From NCBI GenBank assembly GCA_015232405.1, contig JADFZS010000005.1:1-64000 (forward strand): a DNA stretch of 64,000 bases, written 5' to 3'. The position numbers and the translations under genes were made by a program. Under the pieces are notes generated by a model, which was given only the letters and a program-made list of their open reading frames with translations, made no database searches and had not been told where the DNA came from. Origin of the DNA: Magnetococcales bacterium. GTDB lineage: Bacteria; Pseudomonadota; Magnetococcia; Magnetococcales; JADFYX01. Below, one piece after another: positions 19,433-31,330 of the stretch. The stretch's first letter is position 1, and each line of letters opens with the position of its first letter.

Positions 19433-21853
19433 TTAAGAAGAAGTGTACATAGCTATTGCATCAATCAAACGTTTTTTGCGTATAGGCTTGGATAGGTGGA
19501 TGTTGCAACCAGCATTTCTGGTTTTTTCAATGTCCTCTTTCATGGCATTGGCGGTAAGTGCTAAAACTGGTATGGGTGAAAAGTTGTTATTACGTTCCCA
19601 CTCTCTAATCTTTCTGGTTGCTTCATAACCATCCATGACAGGCATCTGGATATCCATCAAAATTATATCAAAACCACCTTTCTTGAACTGTTCTACGGCT
19701 TTGGCTCCATTTTCGACGATGGTTAGTTGGTGATGGGTGTTTTTTAAAAAGGCCTTAAGTATAGCGCAGTTATCTTCTGCATCATCTGCCAATAGAATTG
19801 ATAAACCCTCTTTAACAATTTGAGAAGAGGGGGGGATGGTATGGTCATCAACAGATTTGCTCTTATCTATAATTAACTCTTGTAGTGGTATCTCTACATA
19901 AAACGTGCTTCCTTTGCCAAGTTGGCTTTCAGCCCAAATGGTTCCTTGCATTTTTTCTACTAATTTTTGACAAATTGATAGGCCCAAACCGGTACCACCA
20001 TAGCGTCTGGTTGTGGATGTGTCGGCTTGAATAAACGGTTGAAAGATAGTTTCCTGTTTATCTTCTGCAATCCCTATCCCGGTATCTGAAACTGAAAAAC
20101 GCAGTAAATTTTTCTTGGTTTGAAGTAGAGTAAGTGTGACTTTTCCTTTTTTTGTAAACTTTACTGCATTTGAGAGCAGATTAATTAATATTTGCTGTAT
20201 TCTTTGGGGATCACCCATCACAAGTGTTGGGGTAGGAGATATGGTTATTGTGGATATTACCGTCCCTTGGTTTAGTGCCTTGGTTTTGAGAACATTTACT
20301 GTACTTTGGGTCAACTCTTTAGGGTCAAACGGCATGATTTCCAGTTCCATTTGACCAGCATCAATTTTTGAAAGATCCAATATATCATTAATAAGTGATA
20401 ATAGATTATTACCAGCACTGTTCATTATCTGGACAAAATTTTTCTGGTCAACATCTAGTTTACTCTCTGCTAGCATCTCTCCCATACCGATAATGGCGTT
20501 CATAGGAGTTCGGATTTCGTGGCTCATGGATGCTAGAAAATCACTTTTGGCCTGGTTGGCATGTTCAGCAGCCTCTTTTGCGACTCTGTACTTCTCCTCA
20601 GCCATCTTGATATCGGTTATGTCATGAACAGTGCCTGTCATGAAAATTGGTTCACCGCTGGTATCAAGAATAATTTCTGCCAGCTCTTGCACAATGGCAA
20701 CTGTGCCATCAGGTCGCACTACACGATGTTCAACACGGTAAGTTTGGGATCTGTCATCCAGGGCTGTTTTTATGGCTAACTGCACCTTTTGTTGATCCTC
20801 AGGGTGAATGGAATTTAAAAATGCATCATAGGAAGCTTTAAACTGCTGTGGTTCAAAACCAAAGATACGATAAACCTCATCTGACCAGGTAATATTATTG
20901 GTTTTTATGTTTAAATCCCAACTTCCAACCTGGGCTATGCGTTGTGCATTTTTAAGGCTGGCAGTTCTTTCTTCAACAAGTTTTTCCAGATCCTTGTTGA
21001 GTATCAACAAATCATCTTCTGCTTTGCTTCTACATTTAACCTCATATTTTAACAGTTGGTACGGCTTGATAAGGTTTCCTCGTACAATAGCAATAAAAAT
21101 AAACCAAAAAGAGAACAGCTTGAAAATGTGTCCGACAATGTTGGACAACCCATATACGCTGACATAAAAAGTAAAAGCCAGCTCTGCACACATGGTAAAG
21201 ACAATGGCAACCATAATAATGGTGCGTTCAGAATCATCTAAAATTTCTCTGTTTTTGTAGATAAAATAGAGTGCGCCCAGGAGAATAAGATCTATTAAAT
21301 ATTCACAGTATATCTTTAAAGGTGTCAACCCCTCTCCCTGGATGAACATGATGGGAAATTTACCCAAAAAAATAAATGTAGATATCGTAATGGCAATGAG
21401 GCCAAAAAATGTAAATAATTTTTCTTTGGTAAATTTTTGCTGGGTCATAAAGGGAGCGGAAATCAATAAAAAAGCTTCAAAAAAACGTGTTCCTACCCAA
21501 AATTGTACTGCATATTGTCCATCTTCACTTGGTAAAGTGTTCATTCCTTTGTATGTCAAAGCGTGCAGTAGATCCATGGAGCCGATCCAGAAATAACCAC
21601 AGGCCAGATAAAGCAAAAAAAAGTTTTTTGAGTAGTCATAGGTGTACCATGCTACAGAAAACATTATAAACGAGACTGTAATAGCAAAAAATTCAGCGGT
21701 TACGTGAAAGGCAAGGAAATTGATGTTTGATAGGAGTAAAACAAATATCGAAGCGATACTCGGAATCAACCACAACTGCCGTGACATCAAATGCTGCTTC
21801 CAGTTTTCACTGATGTCATCGGTTTTAGCGTGACCATTGTTAGTTACTGCCAT
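19433..21853 (-). CDS. MASE3-like membrane sensor hybrid histidine kinase (PAS, HisKA, HATPase, REC)
   Basis: Multi-TM N-terminus with [46 protein letters not shown]. Confidence 0.92.
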   Translation of the reverse strand: MAVTNNGHAKTDDISENWKQHLMSRQLWLIPSIASIFVLLLSNINFLAFHVTAEFFAITVSFIMFSVAWYTYDYSKNFFLLYLACGYFWIGSMDLLHALTYKGMNTLPSEDGQYAVQFWVGTRFFEAFLLISAPFMTQQKFTKEKLFTFFGLIAITISTFIFLGKFPIMFIQGEGLTPLKIYCEYLIDLILLGALYFIYKNREILDDSERTIIMVAIVFTMCAELAFTFYVSVYGLSNIVGHIFKLFSFWFIFIAIVRGNLIKPYQLLKYEVKCRSKAEDDLLILNKDLEKLVEERTASLKNAQRIAQVGSWDLNIKTNNITWSDEVYRIFGFEPQQFKASYDAFLNSIHPEDQQKVQLAIKTALDDRSQTYRVEHRVVRPDGTVAIVQELAEIILDTSGEPIFMTGTVHDITDIKMAEEKYRVAKEAAEHANQAKSDFLASMSHEIRTPMNAIIGMGEMLAESKLDVDQKNFVQIMNSAGNNLLSLINDILDLSKIDAGQMELEIMPFDPKELTQSTVNVLKTKALNQGTVISTITISPTPTLVMGDPQRIQQILINLLSNAVKFTKKGKVTLTLLQTKKNLLRFSVSDTGIGIAEDKQETIFQPFIQADTSTTRRYGGTGLGLSICQKLVEKMQGTIWAESQLGKGSTFYVEIPLQELIIDKSKSVDDHTIPPSSQIVKEGLSILLADDAEDNCAILKAFLKNTHHQLTIVENGAKAVEQFKKGGFDIILMDIQMPVMDGYEATRKIREWERNNNFSPIPVLALTANAMKEDIEKTRNAGCNIHLSKPIRKKRLIDAIAMYTSS

Positions 21854-22003
21854 GGGTCCTCTGATTTGTTCAGTTAGAACTAACTTAAGAGTACCGTATA
21901 ATAATGTTGCTGTCTCTTTTTTTTGTTAATAAACGCCACTTGACTTTGCCCGATTCAAGTATCTCTTGGCAATTTGTTTTAGTGATTTTAAATAATAATT
22001 GGA

Positions 22004-22300
22004 TCAGTCGGTGTTGCTATCATTTTCTATAATTTTCCGGCTGGTGTATTCCAGGCATTTGTTTATTTCACCTTGATCAAAAACTTCTCCTGATTTCGGC
22101 TTAAGCTCAAGTATAATTTGACCATCATCTGCCAATTTTACTTCTAAGCTATCTAATTTTTGGTACTCATCGGTAGGGCAGCCACAGCGACCTTCACTGC
22201 AAGCTTGGAATTCATTGAGCATCTTCTGGTTTTGCTGACTCGTGACGCCATCAACCGTGATTTCCACTCCATCTTTGTGATTATTGAGTTTATATTTCAT
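22004..22300 (-). CDS. Small conserved-type hypothetical protein with Cys-rich EGRCGCP motif
   Basis: 98-aa ORF from ATG, no overlap with other likely genes; function not recognised. Confidence 0.6.
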   Translation of the reverse strand: MKYKLNNHKDGVEITVDGVTSQQNQKMLNEFQACSEGRCGCPTDEYQKLDSLEVKLADDGQIILELKPKSGEVFDQGEINKCLEYTSRKIIENDSNTD

Positions 22301-22363
22301 GCCAAAACAATTAATTAATTTTCATAGGGGTTGGAGAGGAACTTTGATAGATCAAATAATAAG

Positions 22364-23416
22364 CTAAAACGGTAATGGATAGTTCCTCAATACACTATCA
22401 ATCTCGTTAGCTATCTCTTCATTTATGGTTTTATCAAAGGCAGCAATATTCTCTTTTAATTGATCCATCGTTGTAGCACCGATAATAGTGGAGGTAACTC
22501 CATCAATAGAGTTACACCAAGCAAGGGCAAGTTGTGCAGTGGTGTAGCCGTGACGTTGGGCAACGTCCGAAAGGGCAATAACTGCTTGTTCGCCATTTTT
22601 GGTATCTCTAAAGAGTCCACTTTGCGGTTGAAGTGACCATCGACTACCAGTGGGACGTGCTCCATGGATATATTTTCCTGAAAGCATGCCTCCTGCCATT
22701 GGTGACCAGGGAAGATAGGCAATATCCTCATGGATGCACTGTTCAATTAAGTAGGGCCAGTCTTTGGTGTGTAAAAGATTAAATTCATTTTGAATAGAGA
22801 CCATGCGTGGCAGATCATATTTTTTGCTCAGTTCTATATATGTTTGAATTCCCCAAGGGGAATCATCCGAAAGTCCACAATGGCGAATTTTTCCAGCGGC
22901 TATACACTCTTGCAGACTTTCGAGAATATCTTGCATCTGTTCTGTGTGAGCTTTTGTATCAGTTTGGCTAAAACTAATCATATTTGGCCAATGTTTGCTA
23001 AAATGAGCAGTCTGTCGATTTGGCCAGTGTAGTTGATAGAGATCTATGTAATCTGTTTGCAATCGTTTTAGTGATCCATCCAGCGCCAGTTTTACCGATT
23101 TACCCGTGATTGGTGAACCTTTGCGAATGTAATCAAAGCCAGGGCCGGCAATTTTTGAGGCAAGTATAAATGATTCACGTTTCTCCCTGTTGTTGGCTAT
23201 CCAATTGCCAATAATGGTTTCGGTTTTACCATAGGTTTCAGCGGTAGGAGGGACAGCATACAATTCTGCGGTATCGATAAAGTTGACTCCCTTATCAAAA
23301 GCATATTCTATCTGAGTGTCGGCATCATTTTGATTGTTCTGAAATCCCCAGGTCATGCTACCTAAGCAGACCCTGGAGACATCAAGGTCACTACTTCCAA
23401 GTTTTCTATATTCCAT
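22364..23416 (-). CDS. Aldo/keto reductase
   Basis: MEYRKLGSSDLDVSRVCLGSMTWG, FIDTAELYAVPPTAETYG, DYIDLYQLHWPNR, IRHCGLSDDSPWG. Confidence 0.95.
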   Translation of the reverse strand: MEYRKLGSSDLDVSRVCLGSMTWGFQNNQNDADTQIEYAFDKGVNFIDTAELYAVPPTAETYGKTETIIGNWIANNREKRESFILASKIAGPGFDYIRKGSPITGKSVKLALDGSLKRLQTDYIDLYQLHWPNRQTAHFSKHWPNMISFSQTDTKAHTEQMQDILESLQECIAAGKIRHCGLSDDSPWGIQTYIELSKKYDLPRMVSIQNEFNLLHTKDWPYLIEQCIHEDIAYLPWSPMAGGMLSGKYIHGARPTGSRWSLQPQSGLFRDTKNGEQAVIALSDVAQRHGYTTAQLALAWCNSIDGVTSTIIGATTMDQLKENIAAFDKTINEEIANEIDSVLRNYPLPF

Positions 23417-23532
23417 AATTATTCCTCAACTTGAGTTTACTTGGTTTGCGAATCCTGCTTAATATTTTTTTCCATTTTTACGAGGCTTTTTAAGATTGAA
23501 GGTATAGCATCCATGGACTGTTTTGTTATAGC

Positions 23533-23577
23533 TAAAAAAAAGCCCCCACGCTAACGAGCCTAAGCTCAGGTGGAGGC
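23533..23577 (-). terminator. Rho-independent terminator downstream of the MCP gene
   Basis: Minus strand reads GCCTCCAC CTGAGCTTAGGCTCGTTAGC GTGGGGGC TTTTTTT; starts about 70 bp after the MCP stop. Confidence 0.75.
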
Positions 23578-23645
23578 AATTTTCAGTTGAAAGTTTGCTA
23601 TATCGTTGGAAGCAATGTCAATACATTTTAGATCATGCCCTTCAA

Positions 23646-25871
23646 CTATACATTGAAGCGGTTGAGATCTTGGTTGAGTATGTCGGCAATCTCTCTTAGG
23701 TTTTTTGATTTTTCCTGCACTGTTTCACTCATATCGTCCATACGTTTAGCTGAACTTCGTATTTGTTCCATCCGTTTTGAGGTCTCAGCCGAATGATCGC
23801 ATACACTTGCAACATTAACAGAGATGTTCTGGCTGTCAGTTGCTGCAGTTGACATTTTAATAGTTACCTCTTTGACGTTTTCAGCAGATTTTGTAACATT
23901 GCTGGTTACGGAGCCAACATTTATCGATATCTCTTGCATGTTACGATTAACTTCATTGATACCAAGGTTGGATTCACCTACACGGCGAGTAACCTCATCA
24001 GTTTCACCAGAAACCATAGACATAGATTGCGAAACATTTTTGATTGCACCATTTTGTTCATCAACCAACTGTAGGATTTCACTGTTTGCCTGACGGATTA
24101 GCTCCACATCTTCAACTGCTTCATTGGCAGCAACAGAGACCTGTTGTGTGTGATCATTGATACGGTGAATGCCTTTATAGATCTTCTCGGTTGCCTCGCT
24201 GGTCAGTTTGGCCAGTTCCTTTACTTCATTGGCAACGACAGAAAATCCCTTACCCGCTTCTCCAGCACCAGCGGCCTCAATGGAGGCGTTTAGAGCCAGC
24301 ATATTGGTCTGCTGGGTTATATCGTTGATGACATTGACTATTTCCCTTACCTCATCAGTAACAACGGTTAACTCATCAACAAGATTTTTAGCATTATTAA
24401 CACGATCATTGGCCTTTATAGATTTTTCGTTGGCCATTGCGCTTTTAGAACGCACCTCGTTTAAAGAGGTTGTTATCTGTTCAATGGCTGATGATACACC
24501 ATTTAAGTTGTTATTTACCGTCTCAATAGCTTCACCGACATGACCAAGATTTGCACTAGCCTCTTCGGAAGCAGCAGCAACCGCTGTGATACTTGTACCG
24601 CTCTCCTTTGCTGCATTGGCAATGACATCCATGGTATCTGACATATCTTTGGCGGAAGTGGCTACAGTATTAAGTTCATCACTGATGTTGCTCACTTCAC
24701 CTGAAACACCGGATATTTTATTAGCAACCTCTCCCATGGTGCTTGCTAGGTATTCGGCCTCTGTGCTCAGGGTGTGGGAATCATTTTCCATCTCCTTTGA
24801 GACCTCATCCATGGCATTAGAGGTTAGATTTAGCTGTTCGGCATTTTCAGCAATACGCCCCACCATCTCTCGCAGGTTATCAATCATGCTACGGATGGCA
24901 TCGGCCAACATGCCAACTTCATCGCCTCTTTTTACATCGAGCTTTATGGTTAGGTTGCCTTCAGCCACTGCTTTTGCGGCATGGATACAGCTAATAATAG
25001 GCTTGCTTATGGCGCGACTAATTAGCAGGGCCAACAATAAACCAACTATAATACCGCCAATTGAGACAGCGCGTAAAAGTAGGTTGGTATGGCTGTATTT
25101 ATCAAGAATAGCAGAGATGTTCTCGACAATACTGATATGACCGATGGTTTCACCTACAATATTTTTCAACGGTAGTGTAAACGTAACAGTTTTGTCTTCT
25201 CTATTTAAATTAAGGGTAACATTGTCTGAGCCACTTTGGGTTGCAAAAGCAACATTTTCAGTGGAGAGAATAGTGTTTAGTTGCTCCATTAAATTGGTAA
25301 GATCAAGACCAGCAACCCCTAGGTTGTAAGGTTTTTTGGGTTTGTTGAAATAGGGGGTTACGTGCATTAAACGGACAGTTCCGTCAGGGAACTTTTCTAA
25401 AGCGAAGTTCTTCTTTTTGTCGGTAGATACCTGTTCTAGCAGGGGAGATGAAAAACCTCTATCAATACTGCTACCTTTGTCACCGGAATATGACATGATT
25501 TTATTGCTACCAAGGGAGCTGTTCCAGAAAAAGAGCACCTGTATTTTTGTAGAAAGTTGATTCCAGACACTATCTACATGGGGAGCGATTTTGGTTTCTT
25601 TACCAGTTTTTAAGGATCTGATCAGTTTGCGATTTTTACGTATCAGATCAACCTCTTTTCCAAGGTTTCTACCTTCATTTTGCACAATTATCTGCCAACT
25701 ACGTTCGATATTTCCAGCTTTGGAACGAAAAAGCTGGTCTAGATTATCCTGTTGAGTGGAAGATATGACGGCAAAAAATAGGATGGTCAGCATGATAAGA
25801 GGTATCATAACCATGCTGATCATCTTTTTTTGTAGAGATAGAGCGTTAATAAACCTGATAATGATGCCCAT
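23646..25871 (-). CDS. Methyl-accepting chemotaxis protein (periplasmic sensor, HAMP, MA domain)
   Basis: TM-periplasmic-TM, HAMP, hairpin [28 protein letters not shown]. The ORF opens at 25904 (GTG); ATG at 25871 preferred. Confidence 0.93.
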   Translation of the reverse strand: MGIIIRFINALSLQKKMISMVMIPLIMLTILFFAVISSTQQDNLDQLFRSKAGNIERSWQIIVQNEGRNLGKEVDLIRKNRKLIRSLKTGKETKIAPHVDSVWNQLSTKIQVLFFWNSSLGSNKIMSYSGDKGSSIDRGFSSPLLEQVSTDKKKNFALEKFPDGTVRLMHVTPYFNKPKKPYNLGVAGLDLTNLMEQLNTILSTENVAFATQSGSDNVTLNLNREDKTVTFTLPLKNIVGETIGHISIVENISAILDKYSHTNLLLRAVSIGGIIVGLLLALLISRAISKPIISCIHAAKAVAEGNLTIKLDVKRGDEVGMLADAIRSMIDNLREMVGRIAENAEQLNLTSNAMDEVSKEMENDSHTLSTEAEYLASTMGEVANKISGVSGEVSNISDELNTVATSAKDMSDTMDVIANAAKESGTSITAVAAASEEASANLGHVGEAIETVNNNLNGVSSAIEQITTSLNEVRSKSAMANEKSIKANDRVNNAKNLVDELTVVTDEVREIVNVINDITQQTNMLALNASIEAAGAGEAGKGFSVVANEVKELAKLTSEATEKIYKGIHRINDHTQQVSVAANEAVEDVELIRQANSEILQLVDEQNGAIKNVSQSMSMVSGETDEVTRRVGESNLGINEVNRNMQEISINVGSVTSNVTKSAENVKEVTIKMSTAATDSQNISVNVASVCDHSAETSKRMEQIRSSAKRMDDMSETVQEKSKNLREIADILNQDLNRFNV

Positions 25872-26000
25872 TTTCCAATACCCTTTCGATGAACTACTCA
25901 CCACTTGCAGTGTTAGATTACTTAAAGAAGACAGAAAAAAAAGCTCTTTAATTTTTTATATTTGGTGAGGTTTTAAACTAATAAGAGTCTGGCAGTAACA

Positions 26001-26053
26001 AGAGCCAGTTATGGTTTGGCTAATAATTTTACTTATCCAAACCAACTGGCTCT
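26001..26053. terminator. Long inverted repeat, possible terminator between the rhodanese and MCP genes
   Basis: AGAGCCAGTT(at)GGTTTGG ... CCAAACCAACTGGCTCT; 10 + 7 bp stem, 17-nt loop. Confidence 0.5.
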
Positions 26054-26084
26054 GTATTTTGATAAGTGATAAACCAGGATAATA

Positions 26085-26552
26085 TCACTCCATTGGTAGC
26101 CCTTTGGCTTTCCAATCATTCATACCCATCCGATACCATTGAACTTTGGAAAATCCCATATTTTTCAATGCTAATGCACCTTTTGCGCTACGCCAACAGT
26201 GGTCACCATTACAGTAGATTACGATAGCGCTACCTTTGTCAGCACCTTGCAAATCACCACAGCCATTGAATTTGTTAACAGTATTAGAGACCTCTCCAGC
26301 TCCAACATCGGCCTTGCCTGAGGATACCTGACAGCTAATAGAACCTGGAATTGTACCATTTTCAAAATCTGCCGGTTTTCTAGCATCGACCAAAGTTGCA
26401 GAACCGCTCTCCATGGCTCCCATTACAGCATCAGAACCTACAACTTGTACGCCATCAAGCTGGCTGGGAACTTCTGGTTTTCCTGCTTGAGCCTGACCAA
26501 CCAATAAAAAGGAAAACAACCCAACAAACATCATAAACCTATGTATATTCAA
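26085..26552 (-). CDS. Periplasmic rhodanese-like protein with CxxxxCW motif
   Basis: Signal peptide; LVDARKPADFENGTIPGS; active-site loop CNGDHCWRSAKGA; WYRMGMNDWKAKGLP. Confidence 0.88.
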   Translation of the reverse strand: MNIHRFMMFVGLFSFLLVGQAQAGKPEVPSQLDGVQVVGSDAVMGAMESGSATLVDARKPADFENGTIPGSISCQVSSGKADVGAGEVSNTVNKFNGCGDLQGADKGSAIVIYCNGDHCWRSAKGALALKNMGFSKVQWYRMGMNDWKAKGLPME

Positions 26553-27292
26553 GACTTTATCCTCAAAATAATTGAGACAACAATTAGTGAAAGTGGATAG
26601 CTAACACTCTCACCAAGAAAATCAAAAATCTTTAACATAATGCTGCAGGTTCAAGTTATTTTTCTTTTTAAATACATTCATGTTAATGATATATGAATAG
26701 ATGTTAATATAAATGCATACTATTATTATTTAGTTTAAAAATCAACTATGAAATCATGGTGGTAGAATTGTAAATGCTATTAACAATTAATAATTGAATA
26801 GATTCAGATAGTTGATGCTTGGTAAAAAAAATTTAAAGTCAGTTGCCGGCTAACTATATACAATAGTTATGGTTTTTGCGATATACAACTATAAGATGCG
26901 GTGAGAATTCAATATAAAATAGTTATAAAATTATAAAAAATTTTATATTAATGCATATAGTGTTAAAGAACATATGAAGAGTTAGGATTAAGTTTTGAAT
27001 AAGTGTAGTGTAAACACAGCCTTGAGTTTGCGTTGCTTACTCGGTAAATGGTCAAAATTCTTCTTCTAACCAAATAGACATATTTCACTGGAACATCAGG
27101 CAATACATTGATAGAGTATCTCCTTACGATATGCCTTGGTATTCCTTTTGTTTGATAGGGTTTATAAAGAGTTCAATAACAACATAGAAGCTTGTCGAAT
27201 TGAAAAACAAGCTAAAGCAGCGATCAAATGAGGCTGTTTCCAGTTTTTTGCGATTACCTCAACAATAGACTTTTTAAAAGAGGTTTTAGTAG

Positions 27293-30200
27293 ATGGTTAA
27301 TGGGTCGTTTAATAAACGCTTTGGTTTCTGGAAATATTTTTTTGGAATTTCCGTTACAATATTTACTCTTTTTATCATCAGCCAAAATAATTTTTTAGTT
27401 TTTCATGTCTTTGCGGAATCATTAAGTATTCTTGTGTCATTCAGTCTGTTTTCCATGGTTTGGTACACTCTCCGCCACCATGATAATCACTATTTTCTCT
27501 TCCTGGGTACTGCTTTTCTGTTCATGGGAGTTATAGATTTTTTGCATATCCTTACCTATAAGGGAATGAACCTTATTCAAGGATATGACGCAAACCTTCC
27601 TACCCAATTTTGGATTGCCGCAAGGGCGGTGCAGGTTGCTAGCCTTATTATTGCTCCACTGTTTCTTACCCGGAAATTAAATAAAGAACTTCTGTTGGTT
27701 ATTTTTTCTCTAATAACCTTTATTCTGTCTTATGCTGTTTTTATGGGTTGGTTTCCTGACTGTTTTGTGGAGGGAAAGGGGCTGACACCGTTCAAGGTAG
27801 GGGCAGAATATGTAATGATGGCCCTGTTAGTTATGGTTGCTTGGCAGATTCATTATTATTTACGAGATTCATTCTCCACAGAAGTTCGCTTCATGCTGGT
27901 GCTTTCCATAATATTCACCATAGTTCAGGAGTTGTCCTTCACTTGGTATGTAGAGGTTTACGGAATATCCAATATAGTTGGTCACATACTCAAGATAGCC
28001 TCATGTTTCTTGTTGTTTAGGGCTATAGTTATAGTCGGGCTGGAACGGCCTTTCGATCTGGTCTTTCACTCTCTGCACAAAAGTAAAGAGAGTTTATCCA
28101 AAGCCCAGTCAATAGCGCATCTTGGTAACTGGGATTGGAATATAAAAACCAAAACAATTACTTGGTCTGATGAGGCCTACCGAATTCTAGGTCTAAACCC
28201 CAATGAATTTAAACTAAAATACAATGACTTTCTGGCGTTTATTCACTCTGATGATCGACAGTTGGTTCCAGACCCGGCAGGCATTGATTTTGCGGATAAT
28301 ACCGATGTTTATCATTATGAGTATCGTGTAGTAAGGGGTGACGGAACTGTTATTTTAATTCATGAAATCAGGGATGTTATACATAATATCGATGGTTATC
28401 CAACTAACATAATTGGCACAATTCAAGACATAACAGAACGTAAAAAATTGGAGATGGAGTTATATCAAGCTAAAATACAGGCTGAGTCTGGGGCTAGATC
28501 TAAAAGTGAATTTCTTGCCAATATGAGCCATGAAATTCGCACGCCAATGAATGTCATCCTCGGTATGAGCTCCCTATGTTTACAAACAGACCTTACCAAT
28601 AAACAGAAGAACTACCTTAAGAAAGTTCATGCTTCATCTCAATATCTGCTAGGCATTTTAAATGATATTCTGGACCTCTCCAAGATTGAAGCTGGCAAGC
28701 TGGAAATGGAGGCCATAAGGTTTACTTTGGATGAGGTATTACACAAGCTGGCTATTGTTGTTCAAGACAAGGCTCATGAAAAAAAATTAGAGTTGTTGTT
28801 TAAAATTGATCGTGAAATTCCATTTTATTTGCAAGGTGATTCCCAGCGGTTGGGACAGGTTTTAACAAACTTGGTTGGTAATGCGGTAAAATTTACTGAG
28901 TCAGGTCGTGTCATGGTTGAATCGCGATTGCTCAAAAAAGAGCAAGGCAAAGTCAATTTGGAATTTTCTATTAAAGATACCGGCATTGGCATGACTAAAG
29001 AGGAGTGCAGCCTCTTGTTTCAACCATTTTCCCAAGCTGATGTTTCTACCACTAGAAAATATGGAGGAACTGGCCTGGGGTTGGCTATAAGTAAACAGTT
29101 GGTGGAGATGATGGATGGTAGGATCGCAGTAACGAGTAAAGCAAACGTTGGCAGTACCTTTACTTTCAATATTCTTGTTGGTTACGACGACACAGATGAT
29201 ACCTCCCTTCTAGGAGCAGTTCCAAAGGAATTGCGAGATATGCGTACCCTGATAATTGATGATAGTAAAATATCTCGCGATATAATGGTAGACAATCTAT
29301 CAGCACTATCTTTACAGGTCACAGAGGTGGAATCGGGCAAAGAGGCTCTTGCACTGATTGAAAAGGCTGATGGTGAAACCCCTTTTGGTCTGGTTACTGT
29401 AGAGTGGGGGTTGTCAGGGATGAGTGGTCTGGAGACTATTGAGAGAATAAAGAACAATACTTTATTGACCAACCCACCACATATCATCTTGGTAATCTCT
29501 ATAGATCCCAATTTTCTACCTGCTCAAATTGTAGATAAATATTTAAATGGAATAGTAGTAAAACCATTCACCACATCACAGCTTCTCGGCAATGTTGTTG
29601 AAGCATTTGGAGGGGTTTCTGATATCAACAAAACCCCCTTGATTTTTTCCGATAGCGATGAATATCAATCTCTATGGGGATCTAAAATATTAATAGTAGA
29701 AGATAACGAGCTAAATAGGCAGATTGCCAGAGAGTTGTTGGAGATGGTTCAAGTGAATGTTTCCGAGGCCAAAAACGGTAAGGAAGCTGTAAAAATGGTA
29801 GCTCAAGAATCTTATGATGGTGTTCTTATGGATCTTCAGATGCCAGTTATGGATGGTCTGGCAGCAACCAGAGAAATTCGTAAAGACCCCCGTTTCATTA
29901 AACTTCCAATTATGGCTATGACTGCAAATGCCATGTCAGGGGATCGTGATCTATGTTTTGAAGCTGGAATGCAGGATCATATCTCCAAACCGGTGGATCC
30001 GAACAATCTTTTTTCTACTCTCACCAAATGGGTGAAACCTGCCATGCCTCACTATAAACAGATACCTGAAAAAGTTGAGAAAGAGGAGATATCGGGAGAG
30101 TTGATGCCGAATATTCCCGGTATAGATACTCAAATTGGCTTAAGGAATGTGGGCGGTAAAATTAAAAATTACTTCTCATTTCTTACAAAATTCAGAAAAA

Positions 30201-30736
30201 ACCAGGGTGGAGTGGCAGAAGATATTCAACAAGCATTGGCAGCCCAAGATATTGCTTTGGCAACAAGGCTTGCCCACACATTGAAAGGTGTCTCAGGAAC
30301 ATTAGGAGCTAACACTCTTTATAAAAAGTCTGGGGAAATAGAGTCTGCTATTAGAAAATCAGCAGATTCCAAAGAAATACAAAACCTTCTGCAGCAAATT
30401 GCTGTAGAGCTTGATGAAATATGTCGAACAATAGATCAAGTCATACCCAAAAATGTATCAAAATCAACAGTTCTTGGCTCTCCAGAGCAGAGCGATGAGA
30501 TAATTGCAAAACGAGATGCTCTGCTTAGGAAAATGTATAACCAACTAAGAACCTTTGATTCTGATGTCGAAAATACAATCTTAGCCCTAAAAGAGATACC
30601 GCATTCTAAGCAAATGATAGATTATTTGGATAAGATTGAAGAGCAAGTAGCTATTTATGATTTTGAAGGTATGACCTCGACTTTGGTACAGTGCACAGAT
30701 TTTTTAGGAGTTGACGTTGAGAATGGTAACTCTTGA
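27293..30736 (+). CDS. MASE3-like hybrid histidine kinase (PAS, HisKA, HATPase, pseudo-REC, REC, Hpt)
   Basis: Multi-TM N-terminus with [37 protein letters not shown]; two receiver domains (first with VEW, second [12 protein letters not shown]); [12 protein letters not shown]. Confidence 0.93.
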   Translation: MVNGSFNKRFGFWKYFFGISVTIFTLFIISQNNFLVFHVFAESLSILVSFSLFSMVWYTLRHHDNHYFLFLGTAFLFMGVIDFLHILTYKGMNLIQGYDANLPTQFWIAARAVQVASLIIAPLFLTRKLNKELLLVIFSLITFILSYAVFMGWFPDCFVEGKGLTPFKVGAEYVMMALLVMVAWQIHYYLRDSFSTEVRFMLVLSIIFTIVQELSFTWYVEVYGISNIVGHILKIASCFLLFRAIVIVGLERPFDLVFHSLHKSKESLSKAQSIAHLGNWDWNIKTKTITWSDEAYRILGLNPNEFKLKYNDFLAFIHSDDRQLVPDPAGIDFADNTDVYHYEYRVVRGDGTVILIHEIRDVIHNIDGYPTNIIGTIQDITERKKLEMELYQAKIQAESGARSKSEFLANMSHEIRTPMNVILGMSSLCLQTDLTNKQKNYLKKVHASSQYLLGILNDILDLSKIEAGKLEMEAIRFTLDEVLHKLAIVVQDKAHEKKLELLFKIDREIPFYLQGDSQRLGQVLTNLVGNAVKFTESGRVMVESRLLKKEQGKVNLEFSIKDTGIGMTKEECSLLFQPFSQADVSTTRKYGGTGLGLAISKQLVEMMDGRIAVTSKANVGSTFTFNILVGYDDTDDTSLLGAVPKELRDMRTLIIDDSKISRDIMVDNLSALSLQVTEVESGKEALALIEKADGETPFGLVTVEWGLSGMSGLETIERIKNNTLLTNPPHIILVISIDPNFLPAQIVDKYLNGIVVKPFTTSQLLGNVVEAFGGVSDINKTPLIFSDSDEYQSLWGSKILIVEDNELNRQIARELLEMVQVNVSEAKNGKEAVKMVAQESYDGVLMDLQMPVMDGLAATREIRKDPRFIKLPIMAMTANAMSGDRDLCFEAGMQDHISKPVDPNNLFSTLTKWVKPAMPHYKQIPEKVEKEEISGELMPNIPGIDTQIGLRNVGGKIKNYFSFLTKFRKNQGGVAEDIQQALAAQDIALATRLAHTLKGVSGTLGANTLYKKSGEIESAIRKSADSKEIQNLLQQIAVELDEICRTIDQVIPKNVSKSTVLGSPEQSDEIIAKRDALLRKMYNQLRTFDSDVENTILALKEIPHSKQMIDYLDKIEEQVAIYDFEGMTSTLVQCTDFLGVDVENGNS

Positions 30737-31330
30737 ATATTTAGAAAAATAAAGCTTATTAATCATCCAACGATTTAAGAGACCACTGTTTATTTTTATC
30801 TATATTTACAGTGATGATCCCCATCAGTTTATCAAACCTACCACAAGTTAAAAAATGTTGGTTTACCTCATGGTTGAACCCAGCTATCAGACAGCTAAAC
30901 ACCATATCTTAAGTATTTATATTTTGTAAAATAAAAATGTTTCAAAATGTTAACAAATGTAAAGAATTTGTAAATTGATATGGATTTGTTTTGTCAGTTG
31001 TAGTAAGTTTATCACATTCAGAGATTAATTATTGTAAGATAGCAACATTGGGTCTGTTAGAATTTATCTAAAGAAAACTAGTGTTTAGCCTCTGTTTTTA
31101 AATATTATTCAAATTATTGTTGTTCGGTTGATAACCATAAAATGTGATGTGATATTTTTAAAAATAATCATTTTTTTACCATATTTTAAATGTAGATTTA
31201 TGAGTTAAAAAAAATTAAATAAAATTAACTTTAAAGTGACTAACGGATACTTCACAAATTGTGATTTATTTACTGATTTTCATAAATCAAGTGTAATATT
31301 GGGTTGTTACACACTAAGGGAGAGTGTTAT

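Noticed and set aside
24586-25140. 184-aa plus-strand ORF antisense to the MCP
   Set aside because: Antisense shadow ORF of low-complexity coiled-coil coding sequence; the opposite strand has clear MCP homology.
27000-27290. Possible decayed transposase fragment upstream of the 27293 kinase (short reading-frame pieces such as FNNNIEACRIEKQAKAAIK)
   Set aside because: No recognisable transposase motif, no terminal repeats and stops in all frames; cannot be supported by eye.
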